Shown piece after piece: positions 1 to 8,536 of a DNA stretch of 58,559 bases. This DNA comes from GCA-002779465 sp964596535 (lineage in GTDB: Bacteria > Desulfobacterota > Desulfobacteria > Desulfobacterales > UBA2156). The position numbers and the translations under genes were made by a program. The notes beneath the pieces are model-generated. The model had not been told where the DNA came from. It searched no databases and worked only from the letters and a program-made list of their open reading frames with translations. The stretch covers positions 1-58,559 of the forward strand of contig CAZQUR010000005.1 in the NCBI GenBank assembly GCA_964596535.1, read 5' to 3'. Each line of letters starts with the position of its first letter. Within the stretch, counting starts at the first letter, position 1.

Positions 1-50
1 CGAAGGATGCCGCGCAACGCCGCAGGTGGCCTTTTTACGAAGCCATTAAA
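1..50. repeat. Right arm of dispersed palindromic repeat (truncated by window start)
   Basis: The first 50 bases read as the right half of an imperfect palindromic repeat, with CTTTTTACGAAGCCATT at about 32-48. The reverse complement of the last 55 bases of the window carries the matching arm (CTTTTTACTTTGCCATC), and a related copy lies near 6205-6335. This kind of element is common between genes in Desulfobacterales-like genomes (from memory, not searched). It stops just upstream of the aldolase gene start and codes for nothing. Confidence 0.6.
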
Positions 51-64
51 AGAAAGGGACCGGC

Positions 65-1099
65 ATGTTGAAAGGATGCTTCACGGCATTGATCACACCC
101 TTTGCCGATGGTGCCGTCGATGATGACGGATTGAACCGACTGGCCGATTTCCAGATTCAAAACGGCATCTCCGGAATCCTGGCTGTCGGCACGACGGGGG
201 AAAGTCCTACGCTGAGCTGGGAAGAACACAACCGGGTCATCGAAACGGTGGCGAACGCCGGAAAAGGACGATGCGCGTGTATCGCGGGAACCGGGAGCAA
301 CAACACCAAAGAAACCCTCGCCGCCACGGAACATGCCGCCCGTGCGGGCGCGGACGCCGTTCTGCTCGTGGATCCGTACTACAACGGCCCCAGTTCCCTT
401 GAAATTCGACGGGAATATGTGGCTCCGGTGGCCGCGGCGTTTCCGGATCTTGAGGTGATTCCGTACGTCATCCCGGGACGCACCGGCGCCCAGTTGCTTC
501 CCGAAGACCTGGCCCTGCTGCACCGGGAATATCCCAACGTGGGTACCGTAAAAGAAGCCACGGGGGACCTTGCCAACATGCGACGCACCCGGACCTGCTG
601 CGGCGACCCCTTCACCATTTTATCCGGAGACGATCCGCTGACCTTTGAAATGATGACGGATCCCGGGATTCAAGCCGCCGGCGTCATTTCGGTGGCGTCC
701 AACGTGGCGCCCGGGCCTGTTTCCGAAATGGTGCGTCTTTTGGAGGAAAAAAATCTGGACGACGCCAAGGCCCTTGCCGACGCCCTCGCGCCCCTCTTCG
801 GCCTGGTCACCGTCAAAACCATGGAAAAAACGCCCTACGGCGAGGTCTTATGCCGGGCGCGGAACCCCCTGGCCGTCAAAACCCTGATGGCCGTCCTCGG
901 CATGCCCTCGGGAGGCTGCCGGCCGCCGCTGGGGAAAATGACAGCGGCCGGGCTGGAAAAAGTCCTGGCCGCGGCCCGAACCGTTCAGGCGAATAACCCC
1001 GAATTTTTTGAACCCATCGCCCGGTTTTTTCACGTGGACATCGAGGCCCGGATGGCCGATCCGGCATCCTGGAAAGGGCTTGCCTACACGTCATATTAG
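65..1099 (+). CDS. Dihydrodipicolinate synthase (DapA)/N-acetylneuraminate lyase family aldolase
   Basis: Class I aldolase of the DapA/NanA TIM-barrel family. The family condenses or cleaves pyruvate-type substrates through a lysine Schiff base. The catalytic set is visible: GTTGE at residues 42-46, tyrosine pair in DPYYN at 105-106, Tyr134 and Arg139 in PYVIPGRTG, and Schiff-base Lys163 in VKEATGD. At 344 residues it is some 50 longer than usual DapA; the extra length is a C-terminal tail from about residue 300. The start is an ATG with AAAGGGA 7-10 bases upstream. The gene stands alone on the plus strand, convergent with the next gene, and no lysine-pathway neighbours are seen. It could therefore be true DapA or a keto-acid aldolase such as a 2-keto-3-deoxy acid lyase. 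Family is certain; substrate is not. Confidence 0.85.
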   Translation: MLKGCFTALITPFADGAVDDDGLNRLADFQIQNGISGILAVGTTGESPTLSWEEHNRVIETVANAGKGRCACIAGTGSNNTKETLAATEHAARAGADAVLLVDPYYNGPSSLEIRREYVAPVAAAFPDLEVIPYVIPGRTGAQLLPEDLALLHREYPNVGTVKEATGDLANMRRTRTCCGDPFTILSGDDPLTFEMMTDPGIQAAGVISVASNVAPGPVSEMVRLLEEKNLDDAKALADALAPLFGLVTVKTMEKTPYGEVLCRARNPLAVKTLMAVLGMPSGGCRPPLGKMTAAGLEKVLAAARTVQANNPEFFEPIARFFHVDIEARMADPASWKGLAYTSY

Positions 1100-1141
1100 G
1101 CCTCGATCCACAAGGCCCGACGGGCCTTCCGGTCTATGGAT

Positions 1142-1930
1142 CTATCCTTGCACCGTTGGTGTTTCTTCGGCGTTTGCGGCGCCGGGCCTGAACAACACCC
1201 CTTTCAACCACTGCATGCCGAACTCCAGCAGCGCCACATCATCGGTGCGCAGCTTTTCCAGCGTCTTTGCATCCACCGGATACCGCTTCAAGAAACTGCT
1301 TTCGAACACAAACCGCCGAAACGCATCGATGTTGTAACTGACCATGAAAAACAGGGATTTGGCTTTTTCGGTCAGGTGGATGCTGGGCGGAAAAGAGCGT
1401 TTCCGCACCACCAGATCGGTCCACTGGGCATTGACGGCGTCGTGAAGATCCACCCCCTGGTCTTTGCGCCAGGATTCCACCGTCCATTCCTCTTCTTCCT
1501 CGAACCCGCGGCAGTGGGGCTCGTTGACGAAAAAGAAAAAGCCCTCGTCGTCCGCCCCTTCCCGGTGGACCAGGGACGCCACCCCCAAGGGGTAATAGCG
1601 GCAGGTGGTGGGCCGGTCCTGGTAGACGAGGCATCCGTCCTCCCGAACAAAGGGACACGACTGCTGCGCATCGTCCAGGAGCTTGAGAATCACCACCGGG
1701 AGGTCTGTTTTTTCCAGGAGATTGGGCTCCGTGTAAATGGACAAAAATTCTTCGGAAGAAAGTCCGAGGCGGTTTTTGAGCAAAATAATATCGTACGGCG
1801 TGAGGGTGATGGTGATTCCCCTGCAACAACGGGTAAAACAGGAAACGCCTTTATGGCACAGAAATCGAAAACGGCTTTTCAAGCCGATGCGAACCGGTGC
1901 GATACCGGCGGAAGAATCTTGGGACTCCAC
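1142..1930 (-). CDS. YkgJ-type cysteine-cluster protein
   Basis: Protein of 262 residues with the zinc/iron-chelating cysteine arrangement of the YkgJ (UPF0153) family. Cysteines are at 25, 31, 35 and 36, then 92, 100 and 110, the last group within a SCPF...GCLVY...TTCRYYPLG pattern typical of the family. No enzymatic role is established for the family; metal or Fe-S binding is presumed. The start is GTG with AAAGGA 8 bases upstream. It is cytoplasmic with no signal or membrane segment. A second protein of the same family lies at 56220-56906 with a different cysteine spacing. The gene faces the DapA-family gene across a 42-bp gap and appears monocistronic. Confidence 0.8.
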   Translation of the reverse strand: MESQDSSAGIAPVRIGLKSRFRFLCHKGVSCFTRCCRGITITLTPYDIILLKNRLGLSSEEFLSIYTEPNLLEKTDLPVVILKLLDDAQQSCPFVREDGCLVYQDRPTTCRYYPLGVASLVHREGADDEGFFFFVNEPHCRGFEEEEEWTVESWRKDQGVDLHDAVNAQWTDLVVRKRSFPPSIHLTEKAKSLFFMVSYNIDAFRRFVFESSFLKRYPVDAKTLEKLRTDDVALLEFGMQWLKGVLFRPGAANAEETPTVQG

Positions 1931-2049
1931 AGAAAAAATTCCTTTCTCTTTTTTTTCTTATCTTCACCGCCTTTTCTATCCGAGGTCCGCACCGATGTCA
2001 AACCCGGTTCGCCGCGCTCCGGGGCAGATGGGTACTTTTTCCGATTCCA

Positions 2050-2949
2050 TCATGATTGACAGAACCATTTTCGAAAACGACATCCGTGTTCCATGACAAT
2101 CCTGGCCAGCTCCTTCGTCAACGCCTCCAATCTCGCCGCATGCAGCGTGCCGCTTTGTTCGTCCATGTAAATCTTTGAAATTTCCGTGGGCAATACCAGG
2201 ATACGGGGATCCCAGCGTGTCAGGGTGCGGCAGAACGCGCCGCCGCCGCCGAAGACGTCGTTTTCCGCCACCGTGGTGGCAACGCCCGGAATCCGGATGC
2301 CCTTCAACCCGTCCAGCCAGGCCTGAACGGACCTCGTCCACCGGGACCGGTCGATGCAGCGGGTCCCCAGGTTGAACACCGGCGGTGCAGGGTGGCCGTT
2401 TTCGATTTGGCGATGCCGGCTGTAGGAATGCATGTCGTAGATCACACAGGCGCCGAAGCGATCCAACAGGATCCGGATCACCGTCCCCACCAATCGATAA
2501 AAGGCGTCGTACTTTTCCAGGCTCCGGTTAAGCGCCGTCCCATCGAGGGGACGTTCGTAGACGCGCCTCCCCCAGAACATTTCCGGGTTTACGGGCACGG
2601 CCGAGGTTCTTGGTCGATTCAGATCGTATTCCGCCCGGGAATCGAGCCCCCAGAGGGTGCTGGGGCATTCGCGGATGATCTGATCGGTGGCGGCGTCTTC
2701 TTCCGCGAGACGCTCGTTTTCCGAAAGCGTCATCAAGGGCAAAAGCGCGTCGCGCACCCGGTGTCCGCTGTGAATCGCACAGGTGATCCAGGGCACCGAA
2801 AGATCCAGGTCATAGGCGAATCCGTCCAGCGGGCCCGTACCCGACACCCGTTTCCGTGCCCTTAAAAACGCGAACATCTCCGGATCGAAGGGGATGTCCT
2901 TTGCTGCGGCCGCCTTCCGGGATTTTGGAGAGATCAGGGATCGACTCAT
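2050..2949 (-). CDS. N-formylglutamate amidohydrolase family protein
   Basis: Protein of 299 residues resembling the N-formylglutamate amidohydrolase (HutG/FGase) family, zinc-dependent hydrolases that cleave acylated acidic amino acids. Visible motifs are HSGH at 60-63, DSRAEYDLNR at 103-112 and YDMHSYS at 171-177, which match the metal and substrate positions of the family. The start chosen is the ATG that overlaps the stop of the preceding ATP-grasp gene by four bases (ATGA). A longer in-frame extension into that gene is not needed. The coupling to a ligase, a racemase and a CapA protein suggests hydrolysis of a glutamate- or D-amino-acid-containing amide rather than histidine degradation, since no hut genes are near. 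Substrate is inferred only. Confidence 0.75.
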   Translation of the reverse strand: MSRSLISPKSRKAAAAKDIPFDPEMFAFLRARKRVSGTGPLDGFAYDLDLSVPWITCAIHSGHRVRDALLPLMTLSENERLAEEDAATDQIIRECPSTLWGLDSRAEYDLNRPRTSAVPVNPEMFWGRRVYERPLDGTALNRSLEKYDAFYRLVGTVIRILLDRFGACVIYDMHSYSRHRQIENGHPAPPVFNLGTRCIDRSRWTRSVQAWLDGLKGIRIPGVATTVAENDVFGGGGAFCRTLTRWDPRILVLPTEISKIYMDEQSGTLHAARLEALTKELARIVMEHGCRFRKWFCQS

Positions 2950-3935
2950 CTTAAATGGTATCGGCCAAGTGCGGAATCCACAATGGTGTGAACGAGCTGA
3001 CGGTATTCCTCCATGGGGCCTTCGGGGGACGTATGGTACAGGGAATAGATCTGGGGACTCCAGCTCTTGACGGGTTTCAGTCCCGGGATACCGTTGACTT
3101 CGATGATCCGTAGCCCGTCTCGGGTATCCACCCGCATGTCCACCCGGACGTGATCGAGACAGTGCAGCGCATCCACGGCGGCCTTGCATAATGCTTTGGC
3201 CTCGTCGGACCGGGTTTCGGGGATACGGATCTTTGTAATCCCCACGCCGCGCATGTCGCTTCTTAAAATGGGGTATTTCCCGTATCGGCCCCCTTCCACG
3301 ACGACCACGCCGGGGAGAAATTCCTGGTAATCGCCGTTTCCGATCATCAGCACGGTGTACTCGGGTCCCGGGAGGTAATCTTCGATGAGCGCCGGTTGTT
3401 CATACGTGCGGTGGATATGCCGCACCCGGGCCTCGAGGGCTTCCGGAGTGTGCACCACGCTGTCATCGCTGATCCCAACCGACCGGGACTCAAAGCTGGG
3501 TTTCACAAAGGCCGGAAAGGCAACGTCCGGAACCGCTTCACCGATTCCCACGGCATGATGGGCGGGCACCGCCACCTGACGGGAATGAAGGATTTGATGG
3601 GTCCAGGTCTTGTTGATCACCTGTTTCATGGTCAGGGAATTGGGTCCGATATACGGAATTTTTCTTTTGTCGAAGATGTCCGCCAGCCAGGCGTCCGCGT
3701 CCACATTGAGCCCGATGATGTCCTCCCGGTCGGAGATGTAATAAAGGGCGCTCCAGACAATGTCGTATTTCCGGTCATCGATGGCCCGCATGAAATCCGC
3801 CATGGTTTCCACAAAAGCGATCTCGGCGGATTTGCCCTTGGTGTTCAATGCGTCACACAGGGTTTTCGTCACCTCCAGGTTTCCCCATCCCTGGGCATCT
3901 CCTCCGGGTCCGGTGATGATCAGGATCCGCGTCAT
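2946..3935 (-). CDS. ATP-grasp ligase related to D-alanine-D-alanine ligase
   Basis: Protein of 329 residues with an ATP-grasp fold closest in pattern to Ddl. A Ddl-like C-terminal part is clear: R-V-D at 264-266 and EVNGIPGL at 279-286, the metal- and product-binding loop. Lys145 in FVKPSFESRSVGIS takes the place of the Ddl ATP-binding lysine, but the usual KPxxxGSS loop is altered. The N-terminal substrate loop (GGDAQGWGNLEV) also differs from the Ddl HGxxGEDG pattern. It probably joins two amino acids or an amino acid and another acid at ATP cost. It lies 16 bp downstream of a MurI-like gene and overlaps the amidohydrolase gene, so the three are translated together. It may be a dedicated dipeptide ligase rather than the cell-wall Ddl. 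Confidence 0.75.
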   Translation of the reverse strand: MTRILIITGPGGDAQGWGNLEVTKTLCDALNTKGKSAEIAFVETMADFMRAIDDRKYDIVWSALYYISDREDIIGLNVDADAWLADIFDKRKIPYIGPNSLTMKQVINKTWTHQILHSRQVAVPAHHAVGIGEAVPDVAFPAFVKPSFESRSVGISDDSVVHTPEALEARVRHIHRTYEQPALIEDYLPGPEYTVLMIGNGDYQEFLPGVVVVEGGRYGKYPILRSDMRGVGITKIRIPETRSDEAKALCKAAVDALHCLDHVRVDMRVDTRDGLRIIEVNGIPGLKPVKSWSPQIYSLYHTSPEGPMEEYRQLVHTIVDSALGRYHLR

Positions 3936-3950
3936 GGTATTGGGTCTCCT

Positions 3951-4898
3951 TTATTCATTGAACATATCGTCGATGTCGAACAGATCCGGGATCCACCGGT
4001 AACGTCTCAAGGCATCCGCGGCTTCGGAGGACCAGGGCGCAACGATATTCGAGACGGCATCCACCTTCTCTTTTTCCCACGCAATTTTCGAAACAACCGT
4101 CATCTCCACCACTGTGTTTGGATGCCGGCGGCCGGCGGCGGCCTCAAACAAAGAATCGACCATGCGCTGATTCGGATCCAGGACGGTCACCTTTCCGGAG
4201 AGGCGGCGTTGGAGGCTTTTGCAGATGAGCTCCCGGCTGTACCCGAAGTGGGTGCAAAAAAGCGCCGCCAATACGTCGGTTTTCAAGGGGCCGAGCTTTT
4301 CCGCCGCCCGGTCCATGCACGCATCCACCAGTTGCACCACCGCATCACTCTCAGGGCCTTTTTCAATTCGGGTGGCCAATTGATCGCACGCCTGCACCGC
4401 GATCCGATTGGCGGGAATGCCTTTTTCAATCAGCCGCGACCGGTGCCGATCGGAGTCGATGGTGGTGACGGTCCCCAGCAGCAGCGCCCGGGCATGGGTA
4501 TTCTGCAAGAGCTGTTCATAGACCATGTCCACGCCGAAACGGACGATATCCACCACCGGGATCGCCTCCCGCCGGCGGAAACGGGTCCTTTCATAAAGTA
4601 CGGAGAGGGTGTTGCAGGCGATGAGGATCATATGGGGGGTAAAGCGCTGCATCCCTTCCAGGGCCCGATCGAAGACCCGGACCCGCGTATCCATGTCTTT
4701 GAGAGAATTGTATCCCCGGTTGGGTCCCGGCCAGGCATTGTAATAGATGAGGGACAGCCTGGAAAAAATCGGATCCTGTTTCACCCGGGCGGCGATCTGC
4801 GAAAAAATGGAAAAACCGCCGAGGCCCGAATCGGTGATCAAGACGACGACTTCGTCTTTTGAAAACAACGCGGCGATGTCCTTTTCCATGGGGGTCAT
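3951..4898 (-). CDS. Glutamate racemase (MurI)/aspartate-glutamate racemase family protein
   Basis: Protein of 315 residues with the cofactor-independent Asp/Glu racemase fold. Both catalytic cysteine contexts are kept: Cys95 in IACNTLSV and Cys215 in LFCTHFGYS, together with TDSGLGGFSIF at 22-32, the counterpart of the MurI DSGVGG motif. It is longer than typical MurI (about 265 residues), and CTHFGYS replaces the usual CTHYPL. These deviations suggest a specialised racemase or a relative that acts on a different acidic amino acid. The start is the ATG 4 bp after the CapA-like stop; an ATG three codons later is an alternative. Tight spacing on both sides places it in a capA-murI-ddl-amidohydrolase transcription unit. 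Confidence 0.75.
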   Translation of the reverse strand: MTPMEKDIAALFSKDEVVVLITDSGLGGFSIFSQIAARVKQDPIFSRLSLIYYNAWPGPNRGYNSLKDMDTRVRVFDRALEGMQRFTPHMILIACNTLSVLYERTRFRRREAIPVVDIVRFGVDMVYEQLLQNTHARALLLGTVTTIDSDRHRSRLIEKGIPANRIAVQACDQLATRIEKGPESDAVVQLVDACMDRAAEKLGPLKTDVLAALFCTHFGYSRELICKSLQRRLSGKVTVLDPNQRMVDSLFEAAAGRRHPNTVVEMTVVSKIAWEKEKVDAVSNIVAPWSSEAADALRRYRWIPDLFDIDDMFNE

Positions 4899-4902
4899 TT
4901 GT

Positions 4903-6141
4903 TTACCCCGGAAGTCCGTCGGCGATTTTTCGAGAAAAAAAATCGGTGACCCACGCCTCGGCCCATGTCGGGGCATCGTCCAGAGTCCCTTCCATGATCC
5001 GGGTCATCAATGCAATCAGGTGGCGGGAATGCTGGAGGGTGGTCAACCGGTTTCGGAACATGGCGGCCCCTTTGGGGGGCGCCGTCTCCAGTTCTTTGAG
5101 GATCGCGGCCATCTCGTTGTTAAATCCGGAGATCCCGTAATACTTGAGAAAGGCGTGCCAGGCGTCCGCCACCCCTTCCGGCCGGGAAAGGGGATCGGAA
5201 AGGGTGCTGAAGATTTTCAGGGCTTTTTCCTTTTCGGGGTGTTTAAGCCGCATGAGACCGTGGGGCCCGATGGCGTAAGGAATAATTCGAATGCCCGTCA
5301 GGCCGTTCGTTGAAATGCCGGCCTTCACCAGGTATCCCGTCTTCCGGTAGATTAGTTCCGTGGGCTGGAAAAAAATGAAATTGCCCAGGCTGAAACAGAT
5401 GGGAGCCCCTCCATGGATCCGGATCCCCTGGGGCACGTGGGGGTGATGCCCGATGATCAGATCCGCCCCGGCGTCGGCGATGCGGCAAAGGGCCTCCACC
5501 AGATACGGGGGGGGGAAGGGGATGTATTCCACGCCGCCATGGCAGACCACGATCACAACGTGGACTTCGGACCGAAGCCGCTTTACATCTTCGACGATCC
5601 ATTCGACTTCCCAGCCCAGAACACCGGGCAGATCCGGGGTTGCCGCGGTGAGGTCTTCTCCTTCCCCGAAGCTGAGCACACCGACCCTGACGTCGTTGAC
5701 CGTAACGATGGCCGGCGCCCGGGCTTCGGCCAGGGAGAGACCGGCGCCGGTGAAACGGATCCCCTTTTCAAAAAGAAGATCCCGGGTCTTGACGAACGCT
5801 CCGACACCGTAGTCAAAAACATGGTTGTTGCCCAGCGTGACGAGTTCAAAAGGCACCGCCGTAAGCCCTGCCACATGTTCGGGACGCCCTTTCAGGACCG
5901 CCCCGCTTTTGACCATCGGGACCCCTCCGTCCACCAAGGGAGACTCGAGATTCACCATCCGCAGATGGCTTTCCCGCAACACCGGCAACAGGTCCCCGTA
6001 AACGGCTTCGGGGTCCTTCAGGATCGGATCGCTGAAGCCCCGGATGGGGGCCCAATCCCCGGCGATCATGATCTCGGCGGCGGGGGATGCGCCCTTTTCC
6101 CGTTCCCAGGTCCCTGTTTTCCAATCCATCGAATGAATCAT
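4903..6141 (-). CDS. CapA/PgsA-type poly-gamma-glutamate biosynthesis domain protein
   Basis: Protein of about 412 residues with the CapA (PGA_cap) domain, a calcineurin-like metallophosphatase fold. Family motifs are AGDWAP near the N-terminus, NLESPLV, LGNNHVFDYG, CHGGVEY and GHHPHVPQG. In Bacillus, CapA is part of the poly-gamma-glutamate machinery; many bacteria have soluble homologues of unknown role. No signal peptide or membrane segment is seen here, so a cytoplasmic role is likely. The start is uncertain: ATG at 6141 is given, ATG at 6129 has better spacing from GAGAG, and an upstream ATG at 6183 lies in AT-rich sequence without a ribosome site. It is the first gene of a four-gene unit with racemase, ligase and amidohydrolase genes. 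Confidence 0.75.
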   Translation of the reverse strand: MIHSMDWKTGTWEREKGASPAAEIMIAGDWAPIRGFSDPILKDPEAVYGDLLPVLRESHLRMVNLESPLVDGGVPMVKSGAVLKGRPEHVAGLTAVPFELVTLGNNHVFDYGVGAFVKTRDLLFEKGIRFTGAGLSLAEARAPAIVTVNDVRVGVLSFGEGEDLTAATPDLPGVLGWEVEWIVEDVKRLRSEVHVVIVVCHGGVEYIPFPPPYLVEALCRIADAGADLIIGHHPHVPQGIRIHGGAPICFSLGNFIFFQPTELIYRKTGYLVKAGISTNGLTGIRIIPYAIGPHGLMRLKHPEKEKALKIFSTLSDPLSRPEGVADAWHAFLKYYGISGFNNEMAAILKELETAPPKGAAMFRNRLTTLQHSRHLIALMTRIMEGTLDDAPTWAEAWVTDFFSRKIADGLPG

Positions 6142-6204
6142 CTCTCGGGGGGTTGCTAAATTTGATCGTTTCCAATTTGGCAAAGAAATTATTTTGTAAT
6201 TTTG

Positions 6205-6335
6205 CCGGCTTCGTAAAAAGTGACGAAGACGGGATGCCGGCGAACGCCGGCATCCAGAAGCAATTCAAATTACTGGACCCCGGCTTTCGCCGGGGTGACG
6301 AAAATGGCTTCTTTTGGGGTGTTTACGACGCCATC
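6205..6335. repeat. Nested palindromic intergenic repeat
   Basis: Composite repeat between alr and the capA-like gene. Outer arms are GGCTTCGTAAAAAG (6207-6220) and a looser TGTTTACGACGCC (about 6320-6332). Inside lie two perfect hairpins: an 11-bp stem GGATGCCGGCG with its complement (6232-6255) and an 8-bp stem ACCCCGGC with its complement (6277-6296). The inner motifs are the type that yields translated strings such as PANAGIQ and LDPGFRRGD in many genomes. It may act as a transcription attenuator between the two gene groups, but it carries no T-run. Confidence 0.75.
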
Positions 6336-6366
6336 ATTTTTACCTGGGCGTGCAATCCGTGGACGC

Positions 6367-7554
6367 CTACCGGATGTACACCCGCCGAACCCGGGATGTA
6401 ATCGACGAAACGGCCTCATAGTTGATGGTCCCGGCCAGGGCGGCGATTTCATCGGCGGAAATCGTTTCATCCCCCTGACGGCCCAAAATGACCACCTCGT
6501 CTTCGGGTGCCACCCCGGGAATGGCCCCCACGTCGATCATGGTCAAATCCATGCACACCCGGCCGACGATGGGGGCCCGAAACCCTCTCACCAGCATGTG
6601 CCCCTTTGAGGACAGCATTCGGTGGAATCCGTCGGCGTATCCCACGGGCACGGTGGCGATCCGGGTAGGCCGGGGCGTACGATATGTGCTGCCGTAACTC
6701 ACGGCGAATCCCGATCCCACGGACTTGACCTGGATGACCCGCGATTTAAGAGTCATGACGGGTTTCAGGGCGATGCGCGTTTTGTCCACCTGGTCCGACG
6801 GCCACAGTCCGTATTGGGAGATTCCCGGCCGGACCAGGTCCAGGTGGGTTTCGGGCATTTCAATGACGGCCGCGCTGTTGGCCGCATGTCGGAAGCGGAT
6901 TTCAAGGCCGGCCTTTTCAAGAGCACGTAACAATCCGGTAAATCGGGCGAACTGCTCCCGGGCATGGGTCTTGTCCGCCGCGTCCGCATTGGCGAAATGG
7001 GTGAAGACCCCTTCCATCTCCAGTCCCGGAAGGGAAGCGACGGTCAACACCTCCTGCACCGTGTCCGGGGGGCCTTCGTCTTGGTCCGGATTTCCGGGCA
7101 TGGGCACTGAAAGGAGGCCGAGGCGCCCCATGCCCGTGTCGATCTTGACATGGACCTTGAGTCTTTTCCCGATGGACAGGGCCTGTTCATTCAGCCGCCG
7201 GGCCGACGCCAGGGAACCGACGGAGACCCGGATATCGTTTGCGGCCATGTAATCCACGTACTCCGGAAGACTGTAGCCGAACAAAAGGATGGGAGCCGTG
7301 ATCCCGGCCTCCCGGAGGCGGAGGGCCTCATCGAACCGGGCCACCGCCAGAAACGTCGCCCCACACGCCAACGCCGTCCGCGCCACGGGCACGGCGCCGT
7401 GACCGTAACCGTCCGCTTTGACCACCGCCATCATAGCGGCCCCGGGAGCGGTGACCCGCTGCAATTCATGATAATTATGGGCCAGGGCCTTCAGGTCGAT
7501 CTCCGCCCAGGTTAAGGGCGGATACAAGGCGGCAGACTCGACGGTTCCGGACAT
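6367..7554 (-). CDS. alr: Alanine racemase
   Basis: PLP-dependent fold-type III alanine racemase of 395 residues, close to the family length with a short insertion. The PLP lysine is Lys46 in VVKADGYGHG. The second catalytic tyrosine lies in SYGSTYRTP, and GYADGF and GRVCMDLTM are standard C-terminal signatures. It interconverts L- and D-alanine for peptidoglycan. The start ATG follows the stop of the upstream aminotransferase by one base, so the two are translationally coupled. Its placement with a D-amino-acid-type aminotransferase, a MurI-like and a Ddl-like gene points to a D-amino-acid module. An insert around MPGNPDQDEGPPD is unusual and probably a surface loop. Confidence 0.92.
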   Translation of the reverse strand: MSGTVESAALYPPLTWAEIDLKALAHNYHELQRVTAPGAAMMAVVKADGYGHGAVPVARTALACGATFLAVARFDEALRLREAGITAPILLFGYSLPEYVDYMAANDIRVSVGSLASARRLNEQALSIGKRLKVHVKIDTGMGRLGLLSVPMPGNPDQDEGPPDTVQEVLTVASLPGLEMEGVFTHFANADAADKTHAREQFARFTGLLRALEKAGLEIRFRHAANSAAVIEMPETHLDLVRPGISQYGLWPSDQVDKTRIALKPVMTLKSRVIQVKSVGSGFAVSYGSTYRTPRPTRIATVPVGYADGFHRMLSSKGHMLVRGFRAPIVGRVCMDLTMIDVGAIPGVAPEDEVVILGRQGDETISADEIAALAGTINYEAVSSITSRVRRVYIR

Positions 7555-7555
7555 C

Positions 7556-8401
7556 TCAGACCCTTTGGCGCCCGTATGCCGTGGTATATTCCCGGAAAAG
7601 CGCCATGATCCGCCGGGTCCTTTCTCCGGGCTTCCCATCACCGACGCGGGTGTCATCAATGGTGACGACGGGAACAATTTCCTTGTTGGAGGCCGTGATG
7701 AAAACCTCTTCCATGGAATCGACTTCTTTCTTATCCACGTCCCTGAGTTCCACATCGAAACGATCGTTCACCAGGTTTAAAACCACGCTCCGGGTGATAC
7801 CGGGCAGGATATCCGAATTGGGCGTCACCAGTTTGTCTTTTTTGAAAAAGAAAATATTGGTGGTGGTACCTTCGAGGAGGCGCCGGTTCCGATCCACATA
7901 AACGGCTTCGATGCCTCCTTGCCGATGGGCTTCCTGGAGGGCCCACACCGCGGAAAGGTAATTGGTGCTCTTGGCTTCCGGAATGAAACGCTCGATGTTC
8001 AGGGTGATAATTTTGGCGCCGTCCGTGTACCACGATGCCGGGAGTTCCAGCTTGGGCGTCACCATCACTAGCAACTTCCCGTTCCCCTCCGGCGTCACAC
8101 CGTCCGAACTCACACCTCCCGTGTAGACGATCCGGATGTTCGATTCCGTGTGGTGGCTGTTGCGGCGGACCGTTTCATTCACCACTTCGCAGATTTCATC
8201 CGCGGTATGGTTGAGCTGGAGCCCGATTTTTTCCGCCGAATTCTTCAGGCGCTGCACGTGGTCTTCCGGATAAAAGGGCCGCCGGTTGTAGGTGATCAAA
8301 AAGTCAAAGACGCCGAACCCCCGGAGCACCGCCAGATCCTTTGCCGAAATGACCGCGCGGTCTTCGGTAACGAATTCTCCATCGATATAATACACATCCA
8401 T
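7556..8401 (-). CDS. Class IV aminotransferase (D-amino acid or branched-chain type)
   Basis: Fold-type IV PLP aminotransferase of 281 residues. The PLP lysine is Lys144 in EAKSTNYLS and the cofactor-binding Glu177 is in LLEGTTTNIFF; GITRSVV follows. Length and motif style fit D-alanine aminotransferase (D-Ala + 2-oxoglutarate to pyruvate + D-Glu) or a short IlvE. The gene next downstream is alanine racemase, separated by one base, which favours the D-amino-acid reading. A clear branched-chain aminotransferase of another type is present at 32574-33638. The second of two adjacent ATGs is used as start because GGAGG sits 5 bases upstream of it and only 2 upstream of the first. Family certain, specificity inferred. 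Confidence 0.8.
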   Translation of the reverse strand: MDVYYIDGEFVTEDRAVISAKDLAVLRGFGVFDFLITYNRRPFYPEDHVQRLKNSAEKIGLQLNHTADEICEVVNETVRRNSHHTESNIRIVYTGGVSSDGVTPEGNGKLLVMVTPKLELPASWYTDGAKIITLNIERFIPEAKSTNYLSAVWALQEAHRQGGIEAVYVDRNRRLLEGTTTNIFFFKKDKLVTPNSDILPGITRSVVLNLVNDRFDVELRDVDKKEVDSMEEVFITASNKEIVPVVTIDDTRVGDGKPGERTRRIMALFREYTTAYGRQRV

Positions 8402-8469
8402 CATGACCTCCTTAAAGGGACATGCCCGACGGCACGGCTTGTTTTCCCGGCGGAATGCCGGAATATCAT

Positions 8470-8507
8470 GCACCCCGGCCATGAAAGGAATGCAATGGTC
8501 GGGGTGC
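8470..8507 (-). other. Intergenic hairpin between hisC-like and class IV aminotransferase genes
   Basis: A 13-bp stem (GCACCCCGGCCAT pairing with ATGGTCGGGGTGC, one G-T pair) lies in the 135-bp gap between the hisC-like gene and the downstream aminotransferase. There is no T-run, so a mRNA-stabilising or weak attenuating structure is more likely than an intrinsic terminator. Confidence 0.5.
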
Positions 8508-8536
8508 CGTGCGATTCAATTCGGCGTTTTCTGTAA

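Noticed and set aside
1028..1043. Second parS-like site (TTTCACGTGGACA)
   Set aside because: Only half of the palindrome matches and it is inside the coding sequence of the DapA-family gene.
1111..1127. Hairpin AAGGCCCG / CGGGCCTT between the two convergent first genes
   Set aside because: No T-run in either direction; too weak to call a terminator.
3396..4862. 488-codon plus-strand open frame
   Set aside because: Shadow of the ATP-grasp and MurI-like genes on the other strand; no ribosome site, low-complexity His/Gly/Asp-rich product and no family pattern.
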